A stretch of 64,000 bases of DNA from Lateolabrax maculatus (GCA_031216445.1 CM062206.1:24705501-24769500), one strand, 5' to 3'; counted from the stretch's first letter, positions 39,101 to 54,204 are shown. Notes: a model not told the origin generated them from the letters alone. Translations and numbers: made by a program.

Positions 39101-42100
39101 TAGGGTTCTACATTAAATGTATGTAGTATTTTATACATTGTAAATGTATATCATACAATACAATCTTATAACATCTTTCCATTTGTTTCCACTATGACTC
39201 TTTATTAAAACAATTTCTTTTTTAAAGCCCTTTTTTTTATATTCATTATTATGCAATTTTCATGTGTTCTCTGATTGGCTGGATAGCACACTGTCAGTAA
39301 AGTTCTGTCAAAAACGAAAATTAATATCTATACAAATGAGAAAAAACACCTGCTACTGATATTCAAAATCACATTGAAATCCCACCCACTACATATTTGA
39401 CTGCATTCCTTGTGGAAATGTAACATTTAAAACAAAGAGAAGTAATCTGTGTTTCTAAGTGGGACTTTTTTTATTTATTTGCCTGCCAGAGCGGGTACTC
39501 CGCTTTTTGAAGTGAAACCTTTCAAATTCTGGAAAAATCACTTTAGAGAAACAAGCCAAAGCTTCTCGGAAAGACAACACAAGCAGCTGAGTGATGGACA
39601 GATGAGGAGATGGGGAGATGGTACAGACGGAGGGGGGGGGGGGGGGGTGAAGGCTTGAGGATGCAAGACTGAGTGGATGGAAAAGAGTGGATGAGTGAAA
39701 GAGGAAAAGGAAGGAGGTGGAACCGAGGAAAGGACAGGAGGAAGGAAAAAAGGAGGGAAGAGGGGGATTTAGGGAAGGACAGAAAGACATATGGGCATGA
39801 ATAAATTCATACTAATGAAGCCTGACTGATGCACTGCTTCCAACCAACACCTCATCTAATCCGCTCACTGGGAGAGAGACACAGACGGACACAGAGAGGG
39901 GGAGAGAGAGTAAGTGAGCGGAGGAGGGAAATCGAGGAAGAGAGAGAGTTGGAATCCCCTCTTGTCTGGCGGCTCAGATTATCTCTGGCAGTGAGGCATG
40001 CTGGGAGCCTGGGAGCTGCAGCCACGGCAGATTGTGGTCTGGCCAAGGTTACAGTAGCCAGGACCGCGATTGGATTGGACCACGTTTAATGGTCTGCATT
40101 GGACAGCCAGGAGCTGTGGCGCCTTCAGAACATGCGTGTTCGCGGCACGTTTCAGCACGTCCATGTGTCTGTTACTGTCTTGAGCATTACAGAGCTGGCA
40201 GACTCTGACACGATCCAACAGGAGTGAAATCAAAACACTTCGGGGCCAAGACTTGTCTGTGTGCCACAGACTGTGGGGAGCCTGATGGGTTGGGGGAGAC
40301 CAATTAACCGGACACAGTCAGGACAGTTTAAACATTTGTTTGGTCGTAGTTGAAGAATGACCCTGATCCATCACCCCCCACATGCTATGCACCAAATAGC
40401 AAGAAAATGTATGTAGATCATGAACTGAAGGATTACTTGTTTGAGATTGGAACATTTTCACTCAACATCTTCCTTTTATTTTGGACCTCAAGCAACAAAA
40501 CTGCACATCGCAGCCAACATCTGCTAAGGAGTGGGACAGGCTCACAAGTCCTCCAAATTAAACAACAAAATATGTTGTTTGTTACATAAACCCCATTTGG
40601 ATGGGATTAACACCACAGGGGGAGGTGAGGAATGAAATATTTACTGTGCTCCTCTGTAATTGAACCCCTCCTTCTGGACGGCATTTTGGCCATGGTGAAA
40701 TCACAGGATAAGGTCTGTAATAGGCACGGAGACATTCAGCAGGACAAAGCCAAAAGAGAAAGCAAAGTGAGTTGAAGGGGAGGCGAAGATACTGCGTGAG
40801 GTGAACTAAAGAAAAAAATCGCACTCCTTGTTGCAGTTATAACTCAGTCAAAACAAAACACACAGACATGAAACTCATATTGGTATCATTAGAATCATCA
40901 GTGTGACTTCCAATTCCTGAGGATATCATTATTGCCAACCTCCATTGCGAATAAACATCCATAAATCCGCTTAGAAATGATAGAAAAAGTATCGATGTCA
41001 GGGACAAAGTTTTGACAGCTGATCGGACCGAGTTGGATCAATTTTGTTCCAGTCTGGGTCACCTAACTCTAATAGTTTGCCTTCTGATTCAGATATTGTT
41101 CTCATTATGATTATTATTATTAAAAAGCAAACTGCAGCGATGTGCTGTGAGTGAGTAGATTTCTATTTTAGAATAGTCTTGGGTCAGGTTTCAGTGCAGA
41201 GTTGTTTGATGCTCTCCATCCTCTAGCTTTCTCTGTACAGGTCATGGTCCGGGCTGTCCTCGTCTCCCCAGCCGCCATCTCATTCACATGTTTGCGTTTT
41301 ATTTTTGTTGCCTTTTCCTCAAAGATTGCAGTATAAAGAAGAACTCATGTTCTTGTAGGACTGTCATCATAGTTGACCTATTGCCCAGTGTGTTGTCTTT
41401 GTATTTACCCCTTTTGTTCAATACAGTATGTTCCTTTATGACTGTCAAGACTAAACAATTATGTAGGTTGGAAACAGCGTTACTGACATTTTACTGAAGC
41501 CTCAGTCTTTGATCATGTTTATATTTTTATATCAGTCATTACCCAGGTTCACAGGCGAATATCTTCCATCTGTTTTTAGTTCTCTATAAGTCAAACTATA
41601 TTAATGTGGTCTCTCCTGTCACCTGGACCTCAGCAGTCCTAAAAACACTGCTCCTGTTGGGTCGTAAACACTCCGTAGAATCTTTTGAAGGCTTGCCAAC
41701 ATGCTTCGATAACTCCTGCCCCAGAGCTACTCCTTTTATCTTCAAATCAAATGCTGACTCACTATTGTGCTCTACTGCCACTGATGAGAGGCTTGACCTT
41801 TGTGGAGGATGATGACTGTCATTGATAGCCTATCTGATCAAGCAAAAGTATTACTGAATGCATAACTCAAAAAAAGGAAAATACATTTCAATCTTTCAAA
41901 CGTACAACTTGCCTTGCAGCATCTCTCATTGTCCAATTTGTGCAAACCAATATTCTCAGCACTTCCTGCAGCTGCTTCACAAAAAGCCTCCTTGAAACTG
42001 TGAACAAATATAATGTACTCAATTCATGTAATTAATACAGCAGTGAAACAACTGATCACGCCCCATGAACATTAATATACTTTTATGTGATAGTAATAAG

Positions 42101-43805
42101 ACACTGGAATCCATGAACGTAAACCAATTATTATATTAAATTCTGCGTGTTAACTTCTTTGTCTTTTAAATGTACTGCACTTTGGAGCACTTAAAAGGTG
42201 CGGAATTTTATTGTACACAAACAAAAGGTATGTTTATATTCAGTGTTACACAGAAGAACTGAGCCCGCATGAAAGTGTGTCCTCATGTGCGTGCACTAGT
42301 TAAACAAAACGGTCCCCCTCATTAAAAAAAAACAGCTCCATAGTGCTACTAGAGGTCAAAAACTCCCCATGGAACCTTTAATAGAGGTGGTTTTATTTTT
42401 ATTTGTGTAATGTTGTCAGGAAAAAAAAAACAATGATATGGATTCTGTGTTCTACTGGTACTGCATACATAGCCGATTTCTTTTCGATAACCAATTATCA
42501 TTTCATTCAATTTTCAAGCAAAATGCCAAACATCTTCTGAATTTCAGCTTCTCAAATGTGAGGATTTCCTGCTTTTCTTTGTAAGACATTACTTTTAATT
42601 AAATATCTGTGTGTGTTAGACTATTTGAAACATTTGAAATCACTCTGGGGGCTCTGAAAAAATTGTGATGGGAATTTTTGAGCAGTGTTAGCGACATGGT
42701 TATAGGGATGTCAGTGTGACGGTCGGTTGGTCTGTCAGTAGGTCGGTCCACCACTTCGATCGAGACTGAAATATCTCAGCAACTATGGGATGACCATTAC
42801 ATTTTTACAGGCAGTCATGGTTTCCAGATGATGAATCCTACTTACTTTGGTGATCCTCTGACTTTTCATTCCGTGCCACAATGAGGTTTCAGTTTGTGGT
42901 TTTGAGTGAAATATCTCAACAACTATTGGACGGATTGCCATCAAATGTGGTTCAGACATTCATTGTCCCCTCAAAATTAATTGTAATAACTTCTGACCTT
43001 TCATCAAGCACCATCATCAGGTCAACACTTTAATTAAACACTTTGGTTTATGAACAAATATATGCAAAACTAATGGATAAAAGGATACAAGGTTCATTTA
43101 TTGTCATTCTACAATGATGAGGTGCAGATAATCCCACATTTTGCATTTTGCAGGTTTTAGCTTTCTAAAACACTAAACTAAAACGGTGAACTTTTTTAAA
43201 GTTTGTTATGGGGGCATAATTTTCTTTTTTGAGTTTGAAAAACTGGTTTTCAAATTGTTTCTTTATATCCAAGGTAAAATAGCGAGACAGAGTACATGAG
43301 GAACAGTACTTGTGGTAAATTTAATCTGCATATCTCGAAATGTGAAAGATTTGGCAAATATCTTCCGCATCTTAGTGTTGTCGCTACATCCCAAAGGAGC
43401 AGCTGAATATGAAGGTTTGAGCTCGCAATAGTCAAACGATGAAACAGTAAAAATAATAAAACTGATAAAAAAGCCCCAGCAATGAGAGAGATAATACAAA
43501 AACAACAAATAAACAACACAGTGTGAGACAGTGACACGATGAGCTCAAACCAAACATAATAGAAAAGCCCTCGGGATAAAAGTCTGAGAGGTAATTTAAA
43601 AATGTGAAGGTGATGGGCACGATGAGCTGGAGTGTACTCACGATGTTGTTGTGCTCAGGCAGGTGGTTGTTGCTCAGCAGCTCATCCTCCTGAACCAGCG
43701 GGGAGGGTCTGGGAGCAGGAGGGGGGTTGATGTCTGCAGGCAGGGAGCTGGGGCTCCCCATCCAACTGATAGAGTTACCTGCATGAAGACACAGCCCCAT
43801 CATTG

Positions 43806-43841
<36 letters not shown>

Positions 43842-46800
43842 CAGTTGGCCCACGTGCTGCGATGCTTCATCCGAGTGGGCGTGAACCTACATATCTATTT
43901 GGCAGCTTTATTGTTTGAGCTGTCGGCAGCTTGATAAATCACCAAGCTTTATGGGAAATGCATTGACGCATCGATCCAGACTTTAGTGTTTGGACATACA
44001 GGCTCAGTGTGTATCGACAGCCTTATTGACAGCTGCCGTGATTGAGTGACACCTGGAGGGCTTTACCCTACGGCTCCTCTCCTCACACGTCTTGAGCCTT
44101 GCGGAGCCTAATGCCGCAGATACAGACTGTAAGACTCTTATGGATGCCACAGCTGTAGCATGCAGCTGACATATCAAGAGGTAGAGTTCAGTTCATGCTG
44201 TGAAAATCGCTGCAGGAGCCCGCCACCCAGACAGATTAGCAGACATTGTGTCAAATATTTTTTCTCTTTCACTTCCTCAGACTATTTTTGATGGTGACCC
44301 ATTAACTCTGTTTTTGTAATTCTGGTCCTTAGATACATTTTTTAAAATAGAGTTTATAAAAACAATATGGACAGCAGTATTTTTGGTAAGTCTTGTGAAT
44401 GCGACTACAGTATCTATATTCCAAACAGTCCCCAAAATTCTGAATGCTAAAGGGCTTTGGGGTAAAAAGCATCTTAAACATCATGGAGGGCAACAGTTCC
44501 ACATGCCATACAACCATTTCTTCATATTTTTGTAGGATATTTTTAATTTGAAAAAATGGTTGCACAAAATTAGCTTAAACTATGTCCTTAGGAAATGTCT
44601 TTAAATAAAAAGGATCCTTACATACAGTGAGGCTCTGATGAGTTATTTCAACCCAATTTGCACGAATTCCCCTAGCAACAAGAATGAGATAAAATACTTT
44701 TAAAGTATAGTTCAACATTTTGGGAAATGTGCCTTTTCTTTCCAAGAGTGAGATGAGACAATTGACACAAATCTCATGTCTGTGTGTTAAGTACGAACCT
44801 GGAGTCCGGATGTGGTTAGCCTAGCTTATCATTAAGCCTGGAACCAGGGGGAAACCATGGATGTATTATGAGAACTGGATAATACTAATAATAATACTAA
44901 TGTAGTTTCCGGGTTACTTCCGTACATGGGTATGTGGCCCACTGAATATACGCAGTAGTGTTAATCTATCTGTCCCGCTCTGGCCTCTAACCCAGCTGGG
45001 CTACGTGATTGGCTCGTACACAGCGGTGATGTCATTCAGAATAAAAATGACCTTTCTGGGCTTTGGAAATGTTTTACAAAGATTAAACCCCAATGGCTTA
45101 AAAATATTTAATAAGAAGATGGTCTATGGGGAAAATGCTTTTTGGGCCGCAGGGGGATATTTCCTTGCAATAACGCGAGTGGCCATTGGGAAAAACTGGA
45201 AGCAAGGCTGAGCCGTGGTGCCATATCCAGTTCTAGTTAGCTAGCCCGACTGTCCACAGTTCAAAAACACACTTACCAACAGCTCTATAGCGCACTATAT
45301 AACATTGTTTTATCTATTTTATCTTCTCTGTACATAAACAGAAATGTAAAATTACATTGGAACTATTTCTTAACAAAACGATCCATCATCCGCCCAGCCC
45401 CTCTGTGCAGTGAACAGTGTGCGCTGCTTAGTCAGAGAGCACAGGTTTTGGTTTTGGTCTCTGAACAATGGTGCCAAACCTCCCTGTGATAACAAGACTC
45501 TGATAAGCTGCACACAGTCACTGTGCCTGACTTTTGTTTACCAAGATATAGTTCCAACATATAACTAAAATCACAGATTGTTTATTGCATTTCAGTTTGT
45601 GTACAGATTGAATAAACAAGATAGAAAATGTGCAAGCGTTAAAGGTGTTACTTTGGACAGAGTTAGACTGGCTGTTTCCACCTGCTTCCAGTCTTTATGC
45701 AAAGATAAAGACTTTTCATCTCTATCAAAAATAATGTAAATATGTGTATTTCTCAAAATATTGAACTATTCCCTTCAGGCACCATTAAAAGGAAGTTATC
45801 TCAAGTAAGTTGTATAGTTTCATTAACAAACAGTATGGAAATGTGCTGGTAGTGTCCATTATTTCTTGACTGGTCACTTCACTGCTATGCAGATGATACT
45901 CAGTTATACTTATCGATAAAGCCAGATGAAACCGGTAAGTTAGCCAAGCTTCAGGCATGTATTAAGGACATAAAAGACTGGATGACCTGCAATTTCTTGC
46001 TGTTAAACTCAGACAAAACTGAAGTTATTGTTCTGGGTCCTAAACACCTGCGAGACGCACTATGTATAGATATAGTTACTCTAGATGGCATTGCCCTGGC
46101 CTCTAGCACCGCTGTAAGGAGTCTAGGAGTAATCTTTGATCAGGACATGTCCTTTAATACCCATATAAAACAGACTTCAAGGACTGCCTTCTTCCACTTA
46201 CGTAACATTATAAAAATCAGGCATATCCTGTCTCAAAAAGATGCAGAAAAACTAGTTCATGCATTTGTTACTTCTAGGTTAGATTACTGTAATTCCTTAT
46301 TATCGGGTTGCCCCGATAAGTCTCTAAAGACTCTTCAGCTGATCCAGAATGCGGCTGCACGTGTACTGACAGGAACTAGCAAAAGAGAACATATTTCTCC
46401 AATATTAGCTTCTCTGCACTGGCTCCCTGTGAAATCTAGAATAGAATTTAAGGTCGTCCTCCTCACTTACAAAGCTCTTATTGGTCAGGCACCATCATAT
46501 CTTAAAGAGCTGATAGTACCGTATTACCCCACTAGAGCACTACGCTCACAGAATGCAGGGTTACTTGTGGTACCTAAAGTCTCTAAAAGTAGAATGGGAG
46601 CCAGAGCCTTTAGTTATCAAGCTCCTCTTCTGTGGAATCAGCTCCCAATTTGGGTTCGGGAGGCAGACACCCTCTCTTCGTTTAAGAGTATGCTAAAAAC
46701 GTTCCTTTTTGATAAAGCCTATAGTTAGGGCTGGCTCAGGTGAGTCCTGAACCATCCCTTAGTTATGCTGTTATAGGCTTAAGACTGCTGGGGGACTTCC

Positions 46801-49800
46801 TAGGACGCACTGAGCTTCTCTCTCCTCCTCTCCCTCTCTATCTGTACGCATTCCTATCCCACTAATACAGGTTACCAACTCCATTTCTTCCTGGTAGTCC
46901 TTGTGCTTTCTGTGTTTTTTCGCCTTCTCACTTTCTGCAGGTATTTCTGCCTCTGGAGCTGTAGATTCTGGATCTGTGATTGCCGGCCGTCTACTGCCCC
47001 CATGTTCCTGCTCCACACTCACTGCTGCAGTTGTTATTATTATTAGTCTGATTTGTTGTCTCTCCTCCTGTTCTGTCTCCCCTCTCCCCCTCTCTCCTCC
47101 CCTTTCAACCCAACTCGGTCGATGCAGATGGCCGCCCACCCAGAGCCTGGTTCTGCTCGAGGTTTCTACCTGTTAAAAGGGAGTTTTTCCTCGCCACTGT
47201 CGCCAAGTGCTTGCTCATGGTGGGAACTGTTGGGTCTCTGTAAATAATATTTTAAAGAGTATGGTCTAGACCTGCTCTATGTGAAAGCGTCTTGAGATAA
47301 CTTTTGTTATGATTTGGCGCTATACAAATAAAATTGACTTGACTTGACTTTCTACACACGTTTCACCTCCTCAGTGGTACTGGAAGAGAAGGTACTGCAA
47401 TGAACAAAATAATGAACTCAATGACCTGTCAATTCAGTTTAAGGGCCAACAACAACAATCCAGCTCTGGTGAGTTGCTGCACAGACCATATACATTACCC
47501 GAAAAGATCCGTGTAGGAAACATGCATACAGAGAGAGACTCACGCAGGCAAGTGTTGTGGGTGAACATGCGATGCAGTCTCAGACAGTCCTGCCACTGGT
47601 TCCCACTGCCTTCACAGTTGCACCACAGCGACACGTCTGCAGAGCTGTTACTGATGTAGTTGGGTGTCATGATGGTACCTGTGGGTCAGAGGAGTCAAAG
47701 TAGGCAAGTGTTAGCCAACATGTTTTACTTTAATGTTAATAAATCTTTATCACACTAATTCTTGAATGTAAACACAATCATCAGAAACAAATTAAGCCAT
47801 GGCCAAAAAGATGGAGGAGTCTGGCTTCTGCACCCACGTTTTAAAAGAAATCAGCTAAATTGCTTTATGGCACAAAACAGAAAGAGGATACTGTTCTTAA
47901 TACTTACTTCAAACAAAGCTGAAACCGCCTGTAGAAAAACTTGACACTCCCTAAAGGAGCTGGAGACATTTTAAAGCCTGGAGTTGGTGCTTTTCTGCTC
48001 AGTGCCATTTTGGCAATTTGTAGAGCCAGAAAGCCCAAATTTTGACAATAAGCTGAGGTAGCAAACGCCACGCTGCCACACACACTCCCAAAATATAGCA
48101 CTTTTATGTCTTGAAGAAACAGTTCAACATTCTGGGAAATACACTGATAGACTTTCTTTCCAAGGGGAAGATGAGAAAATCAATGCCACTCTCATACCCT
48201 GTGCTGAAAAACGACAAATAAATCAACCTTGAACCCTATAAACTTGAATCTAGTTAGCCTAGCTTAGTATAAAGACTGGAAGCAGGGGGAAACAGCTAGC
48301 CTTGCTCTGTCCAGAGTTCAAACATACACCTACCAACAGCTGTAAAGCTCATTAATTAACATGTTGTATCTTATTTGTTAAGACAATGCACCAACAGAAA
48401 TCTAAAATGACTATTTGTGGTTTTAGGGGGAGTTACATGCATATAAATTATGTATGTAAACATTTCTATCTGAACAACCTGCATTTGTGCTTGTGGATTA
48501 AACACTGTAGATCTAATGTGTTAAACAGTGAGCTTTAAAGGTGGTGGTTGGTGAATTTTTTAACTCTGGTCAGAGTCGGTAAGCCATGCCACCTGCCTCT
48601 AGTCTTTACGACAGCTGGCTCTGCTCGGCTCTTCTCTCCGGCTCTGTACAAAGCGCTCAGACATAAGATTGGTACTGATCTTCTCATACACCTTTCATAG
48701 AAAAACAAGTGAAAAAGCTTACTGGTCTCTTTTTTTCTACAAGCGATGTATACTTTAAATTACAGCTGACCATTTGCCAAACCATATTCTAGATTTTTAT
48801 ATTCATAAATGCTATTTTCTATAAGTGCTACATTTATCACTTCACTGTGAAATTCTGTATTAAACAAAAAACCTGATCTTAACCATTTTTTTTAAATGTT
48901 ATGCAAAATGTCTTTTCAGTGAACATTTTACTGATCCATTTAGTATAAACATTTTGCATGTTTCCTTATTATTATGATTTTCTTTTTTTATCCCAGCGGC
49001 ATTATGTTTCTTCAAAATGGTGAGGCTAATTAGTATAGAAGTGTATATTTCTATGAGACAGGCAGCCACTGGTCTCATTTCATTTCAGTTAAGTATGAAA
49101 TAACTGCTTCTTTTTTTTCCTCCTCAGAAAAATAAAACGCACTGCATTCACATTGTTATCTCAGGCATGCTACCCTTTGGTAATAATGTGGATTATGCGT
49201 GTTGTGCCTTTAAGAAAGCTATGAGCCTTATAGAAAAGTCATCCATCATTGTCAGAGTGAGCAGAAAGCCACTCGACGCTTCTCTATCCACATCTCTAGT
49301 CAACTGTCATGTGTCCTCTCTTTCTATCTTGCTGCGTCTTCTCCTCCACTTTTGCTGCACCTCGTTTACACACTTTGTGCCTCTCTACTCATTACTCCCC
49401 CGTTCCAGCCATCTATCCTTTGAACCCACTTCAACTTCTGGTTTAGAAAGGCTTAGGACAATATATTCAACATATCCTTTTGCTGTTGGGTCTACCTTGT
49501 AGCTGCCAATCATGATGACAACTTTAGGTTTAACTGTGACTTCTATGTCTTTCGCTTCGTTTTGGCCCCTCTCTTCATGCTAGCCCATGTGCTCATGTGT
49601 CTTACAGCAAGGAGTGTGACAGACAGTATGGAAGTTTATTAATGAGTCTGTGAGTCTAAACACACTAAATACTAAATTCACAACTTCTATCTGATGCCAT
49701 TCCCTTTGTTAACCAAAGTTCTTTTTCAACATACTGAGCAGATGGTTTGAAGAAGTCAATCATGCAGCTGGAGTTTCAGTGGCCTTTTGGACGTCACTTT

Positions 49801-52800
49801 TCCATCCAAAAATATGTTTGGATTATATTACAATTATGTATTTGAGATCCAACACCTCAACAATTTGTAGTTGCATACATGTGAGTATTGTCTACGTTTC
49901 TACCTCAGGAAGAAATCATGTCTCTGAATCTGTTTTACACACTGATTACTGTTGTATGAAAGAATAACTATTAATGTAATCAAATGAGTGTTATAGTATA
50001 AAGTAGTAGCATTAAAGATATACTTGCTAGTTTGATTTATGCATGCAATGTATACCTTTCATACACATTTATTGGTAGATGACAGCAGTGATATAAACCA
50101 ACCCATCCTCATACAGAAAACAACAGAATAGGTCTACTTCCAATGACTCCCAAAACCACATATATGAGTGTTTTCAGCGCCCTCTACAGGACCAGACCCT
50201 TGCCCTTGCATGCTCAGACTTTTGACTTTTAATTATTGATTACGATAATGTTTTCTTTATGCTTGCTCACTAGTTTTCAACTTAATGAAATCTCATTCAT
50301 AAGCTTTAGATATCTTACATTTACCATTCAAATAACATTGGAATAAATTTGGCTAACTGGTAGATAAAACTTATCATGGTGCCTAATTTTCAGATGTTGA
50401 TCAGAAATAAAAATCATTGCCAAACTGTAATCCATAGTTCAAGCCCCCAAGGCCTCTCTGTCTCCCAAATTTCAGGGAAACCTGTGTAAAGGATTCTAAG
50501 ATGTCCTATAGACAAACTTGATAAAACATTTTCTCCTGGAAATTATGTCCTGGTAGAGGTAAAATGCAGCCTTCTATTTTATGTAATTCAACAACTCATC
50601 TTTCCCCAACTCTTCCCTCTTCGCCACCTCTCCCTCCCCCTCCCCCGTGCGTCCCGTACCGATGAGTCCAGCGTAGGCTCGAAGGCACAGGCCTGCTGAG
50701 TCTTTCAGACAGCCGCTGGCTGTCAGAGGAGATGGCTGGCAGTTATTGAGGAAATCAGCCAGTCTGGACCTGGCAACGACACAGACAACAACTCAACATC
50801 AAACACAAGAAGTGGGCAAGAAATCTGGATGTGTATGTGGGGGTTTTAAGTCCAATACCAATGTTTTTTTTTTTACACATTTTAGTACTTGTTTATTTAG
50901 CCTTTTCTCTGTCCTTTCATTATTACTTTCTTTTTGATACTTTTGCTTTGGACCCACTGTTTCTTCTCTTATATAGGACTGGGGGTTAATGCCAGCTTGA
51001 TATTTTTTGCAGATTAAAATGAATTAATTAATTAAATTAATCAATCACTGTCATCATCATCATCAACATCATCATCATCATCATAAAGGCCCTGCCACAC
51101 ATTGCTATGCAATATCTACAAATCCATTCACAGAAGAAAAGTTTGCATGGAGTTCAACCTTTGTGAACTTTGACGCATCTATTGGCACCATGGACCAATA
51201 GCAAACCATGTTCACAGTGCTGAGCTCTGAGGGTCAGGGAGCCGGAGAGTCTTGAACAGAGCAAGCTGTCATCCCATCCAATTTCATACCTCCCAACTCC
51301 AAAGTATGCAAGTAGCCACTGCGTTAGGTTTCCAGCACCACGTATTTCTCAACGACACACTGGTGAATTTTGCTGTGCTACTTTCTGGTGTGACAAGGGA
51401 TTAACTGTAATAATAATTTAGTCATGCTCACATGTGCTGACTTTGATCCCAAACTCTGTTTACATTCACCTGTGGTTAAAGTCATTCAGTGGCTGGATGA
51501 TGTTGACAAGATCAAATATCTTAAGATTTGTGACCCAATAACATCAACAATGTGATCTCATTTGGCTGTCGAGTGTTGATTTCTATATTAAGTAGTGGTG
51601 TCGAAGATCAAATAGCCAGTGACAATCAAATTTTTGGCCAGCGCCACCATTTAGAGACAACAAACAAGATTCCGTGATTCCTAATATCACCCAACAGCAA
51701 CCCAATACTCCAGATATCAGAATATTTTAAAAGTCAACACAATTTTAAAGTTCATTGAAGGTGAGCTGCAAGGATATTGATGGATTTGGGGATGTTATTG
51801 CAATTCTAAAATATATATTCTCACACAGGCACACAGTGTACTGTATGCAAGCAGTGTTACATAATTACACTGCTATTAATTATAGAATAAATAGGTTATC
51901 AAACTGCTCCATGTAATCCCATTTTATAGCAGCCCCAAACATTTTCCTGGGCTTCATTTCTTACCTGCAGAGATCATCTCGTCGACAGAAGTTTTGCTGG
52001 TGGAGGCAGTTAGGTTGGAAACCCTCCATGTCCTGGTAGGAGCATGAGGGAACGATGGTTTTCCTTCTCCTCTCACCACACAAGGTGTTGGTGCAGGGGC
52101 AGAACAGGACACCCAGGCTGTACTCCTCAGGCACCCGCTCCAGGAAGCGCCGCAGGGCCCGGTGGCACTTGTGCTGGTTGCATCGGTTGGTCCCAGTCAC
52201 CCGTTTGGTGCAAGCCAGCACGTACTCTGATCGCAGAGAACCACACTTCTCATAGAGGCCGCAGTCCTGCGCTGCCTTCAGGCACTGGTTCTCGCCATCC
52301 AGTTGCATGAAAGATGAAGCTGAGGGTGGGAGGATTTTAAATTCAAATTAGCCAAACACAGAACACCTGTGTGTGCAGAAAGTTGTTAAGAGGGACAGGA
52401 AGTGCAAAGCCTCATACAATAATTGCTCAAAAGGACTATGATGATGTATTTTATGTGTACACACAAGTAATCAACCATCAGCCAACACTATTATTTGGTT
52501 TTAGAGTAGGGGGTTACAGTAGGAATCCCAGATAATATATGATAATATAAGTATCAGGCAAAAAAATGTCTAATGTTTAATTTGTCCTTAAGGTGGTGGT
52601 AAAGGAAAACTCAAGTAGTCTTAAGTAGGGTTCATCCTCTAGGGCGCATGAATATGCTCGGTAAACTAAAGGGCCATGGGCCAAATTTTGATTCAATGTT
52701 GGTGATTTGGTCAAAGAAACTTTGGCCATATGGAGGAGGAGATTGTCTCAAACATTATGATTCATCCTCTAGAGACTATGAATATCCACAGCAAAACATA

Positions 52801-54162
52801 AGGACATTTAAAAAACAAAAAAATGATCTGTGGAGCTACTGTGCCTGTCATGATAAGAAACACTGGTCAAAGGGATATTTGGCAGTGATGGTTGAGGAAA
52901 GATCAGATAAGTCATAAAAATCAAAAGGAATCATCCTCTGGAGTCCGTGAAATAGTCCATAAAATTGTGTGGGTCCCTGGTGATGTGTGGTCCATATTTG
53001 CTCAGAACCCAAGCATTGGGTTCAATCCTTAGGTCCCACCTCCAAAGGGGGCGGAAAAAATGTAATGACTCCAAGCTGGTAGCTCAGTGCTGATGATAGC
53101 AGGAGTGTGCTGGGCTCAAATCCAGCCAGGGCATTTGTCTTTGTCTTTTCAGGCCTACCAAAACAAGCTAGCTAACAAATCAACAATTTCAACAAAAAAA
53201 AATTCAATAGCATGTTGGAAAGTCTGGCAGGCAAAGGTTACCCAGCACCACCAAGGCACTGAGACTGAAAGAAGAGAAGGCGGATGAAAAGAGCAGAGTG
53301 TCCTCCAGTGGTCTCTAGTGACTATATCTTTATTGATTGATACATATTGATTAACATGTCTGAGGCTTTGATTTACTGAGCTGCTTCACTTTATGTACTT
53401 GTATGACTGCTAAGACAGAGCTATAGAGCTGTCTGTCATTAAATACTCCATGTGTGACAGTGATGGACACTGACTCAGACTACCTATCATTTCTAATCAT
53501 GTGTGTTTGTGAGTTAGGGTGTGTTTTTACCTGCCACTAAGGAGGCCATGCGAGTATCCATTAGGGTGTCGTCATACGGAGATATTTCCAGCTCTTCCTC
53601 CCCTGGAAAAAAGGAAATAGACAAACATTTAATGATCAATTACAATGTGATCCACGGTAGGTTGGCAGGAACAAATCTAAGACATACACTAAAGTAAAGA
53701 AAGCAAACAGCAATTTAAAAAAAGGCCAATGAAACTCAATGTAACCTCAAATGCACTGGAAGGAGGTCATCAATGCAATCTGGAATGAGGCATTTAGACG
53801 TTTTTCACAGTCGTCCCATGAAAAAAATGTTGTTGCGTTGGTCATGTTTGGTGAGGCCATGTCCACTCTGAGGCTGGCAAATTTGAAAATAAAGATAATG
53901 TGAAGATTTACCTGTCCAAATGATCACTTCCAGGTCATTTTTTAAAAGTTGTCTGGCCAAAATAATAGGACGCTAAATCTCTTTTTCAAACAAATAAGAA
54001 TGGGGCCTAGGGTTGAACCCTGGGGCACACCACAAGATCTATTTACTGCCTTTGAATAGAACTCCCCAGGGGAAACAAGGTAGCTGGTTAACAAGCGCAA
54101 ATTGTCCATAGATGCGACCACATACTCTGTTACCAGTGAAAGTGTCGGTGTGTTAATGTCTG

Positions 54163-54204
<42 letters not shown>

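Larger units (their letters stand above)
35300..43641 (-). other. gfra3 last intron (8.3 kb)
   Basis: The intron starts GTGAGT and ends CTATTAG. It holds a C-run with (CA)n (36102-36141), a diverged MITE copy (38298-38640), a purine-rich stretch with a G-run (39632-39647), a GC-balanced block (about 39960-40100) and a dispersed repeat (42715-43060). No additional exon is supported. Confidence 0.7.
43779..47543 (-). other. gfra3 intron between exons E and F (3.8 kb)
   Basis: The intron starts GTGAGT and ends CATGCAG. About two thirds is transposon-derived: a MITE interrupted by a second MITE (44702-45774), then an L2-type LINE fragment with its 3' tail (45872-47350), which lies opposite to the gene. 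Confidence 0.8.

Noticed and set aside
51051..51084. Regularly spaced short repeats as a CRISPR-like array
   Set aside because: It is an (ATC)n microsatellite in eukaryotic DNA. No repeat-spacer structure occurs anywhere in the window.
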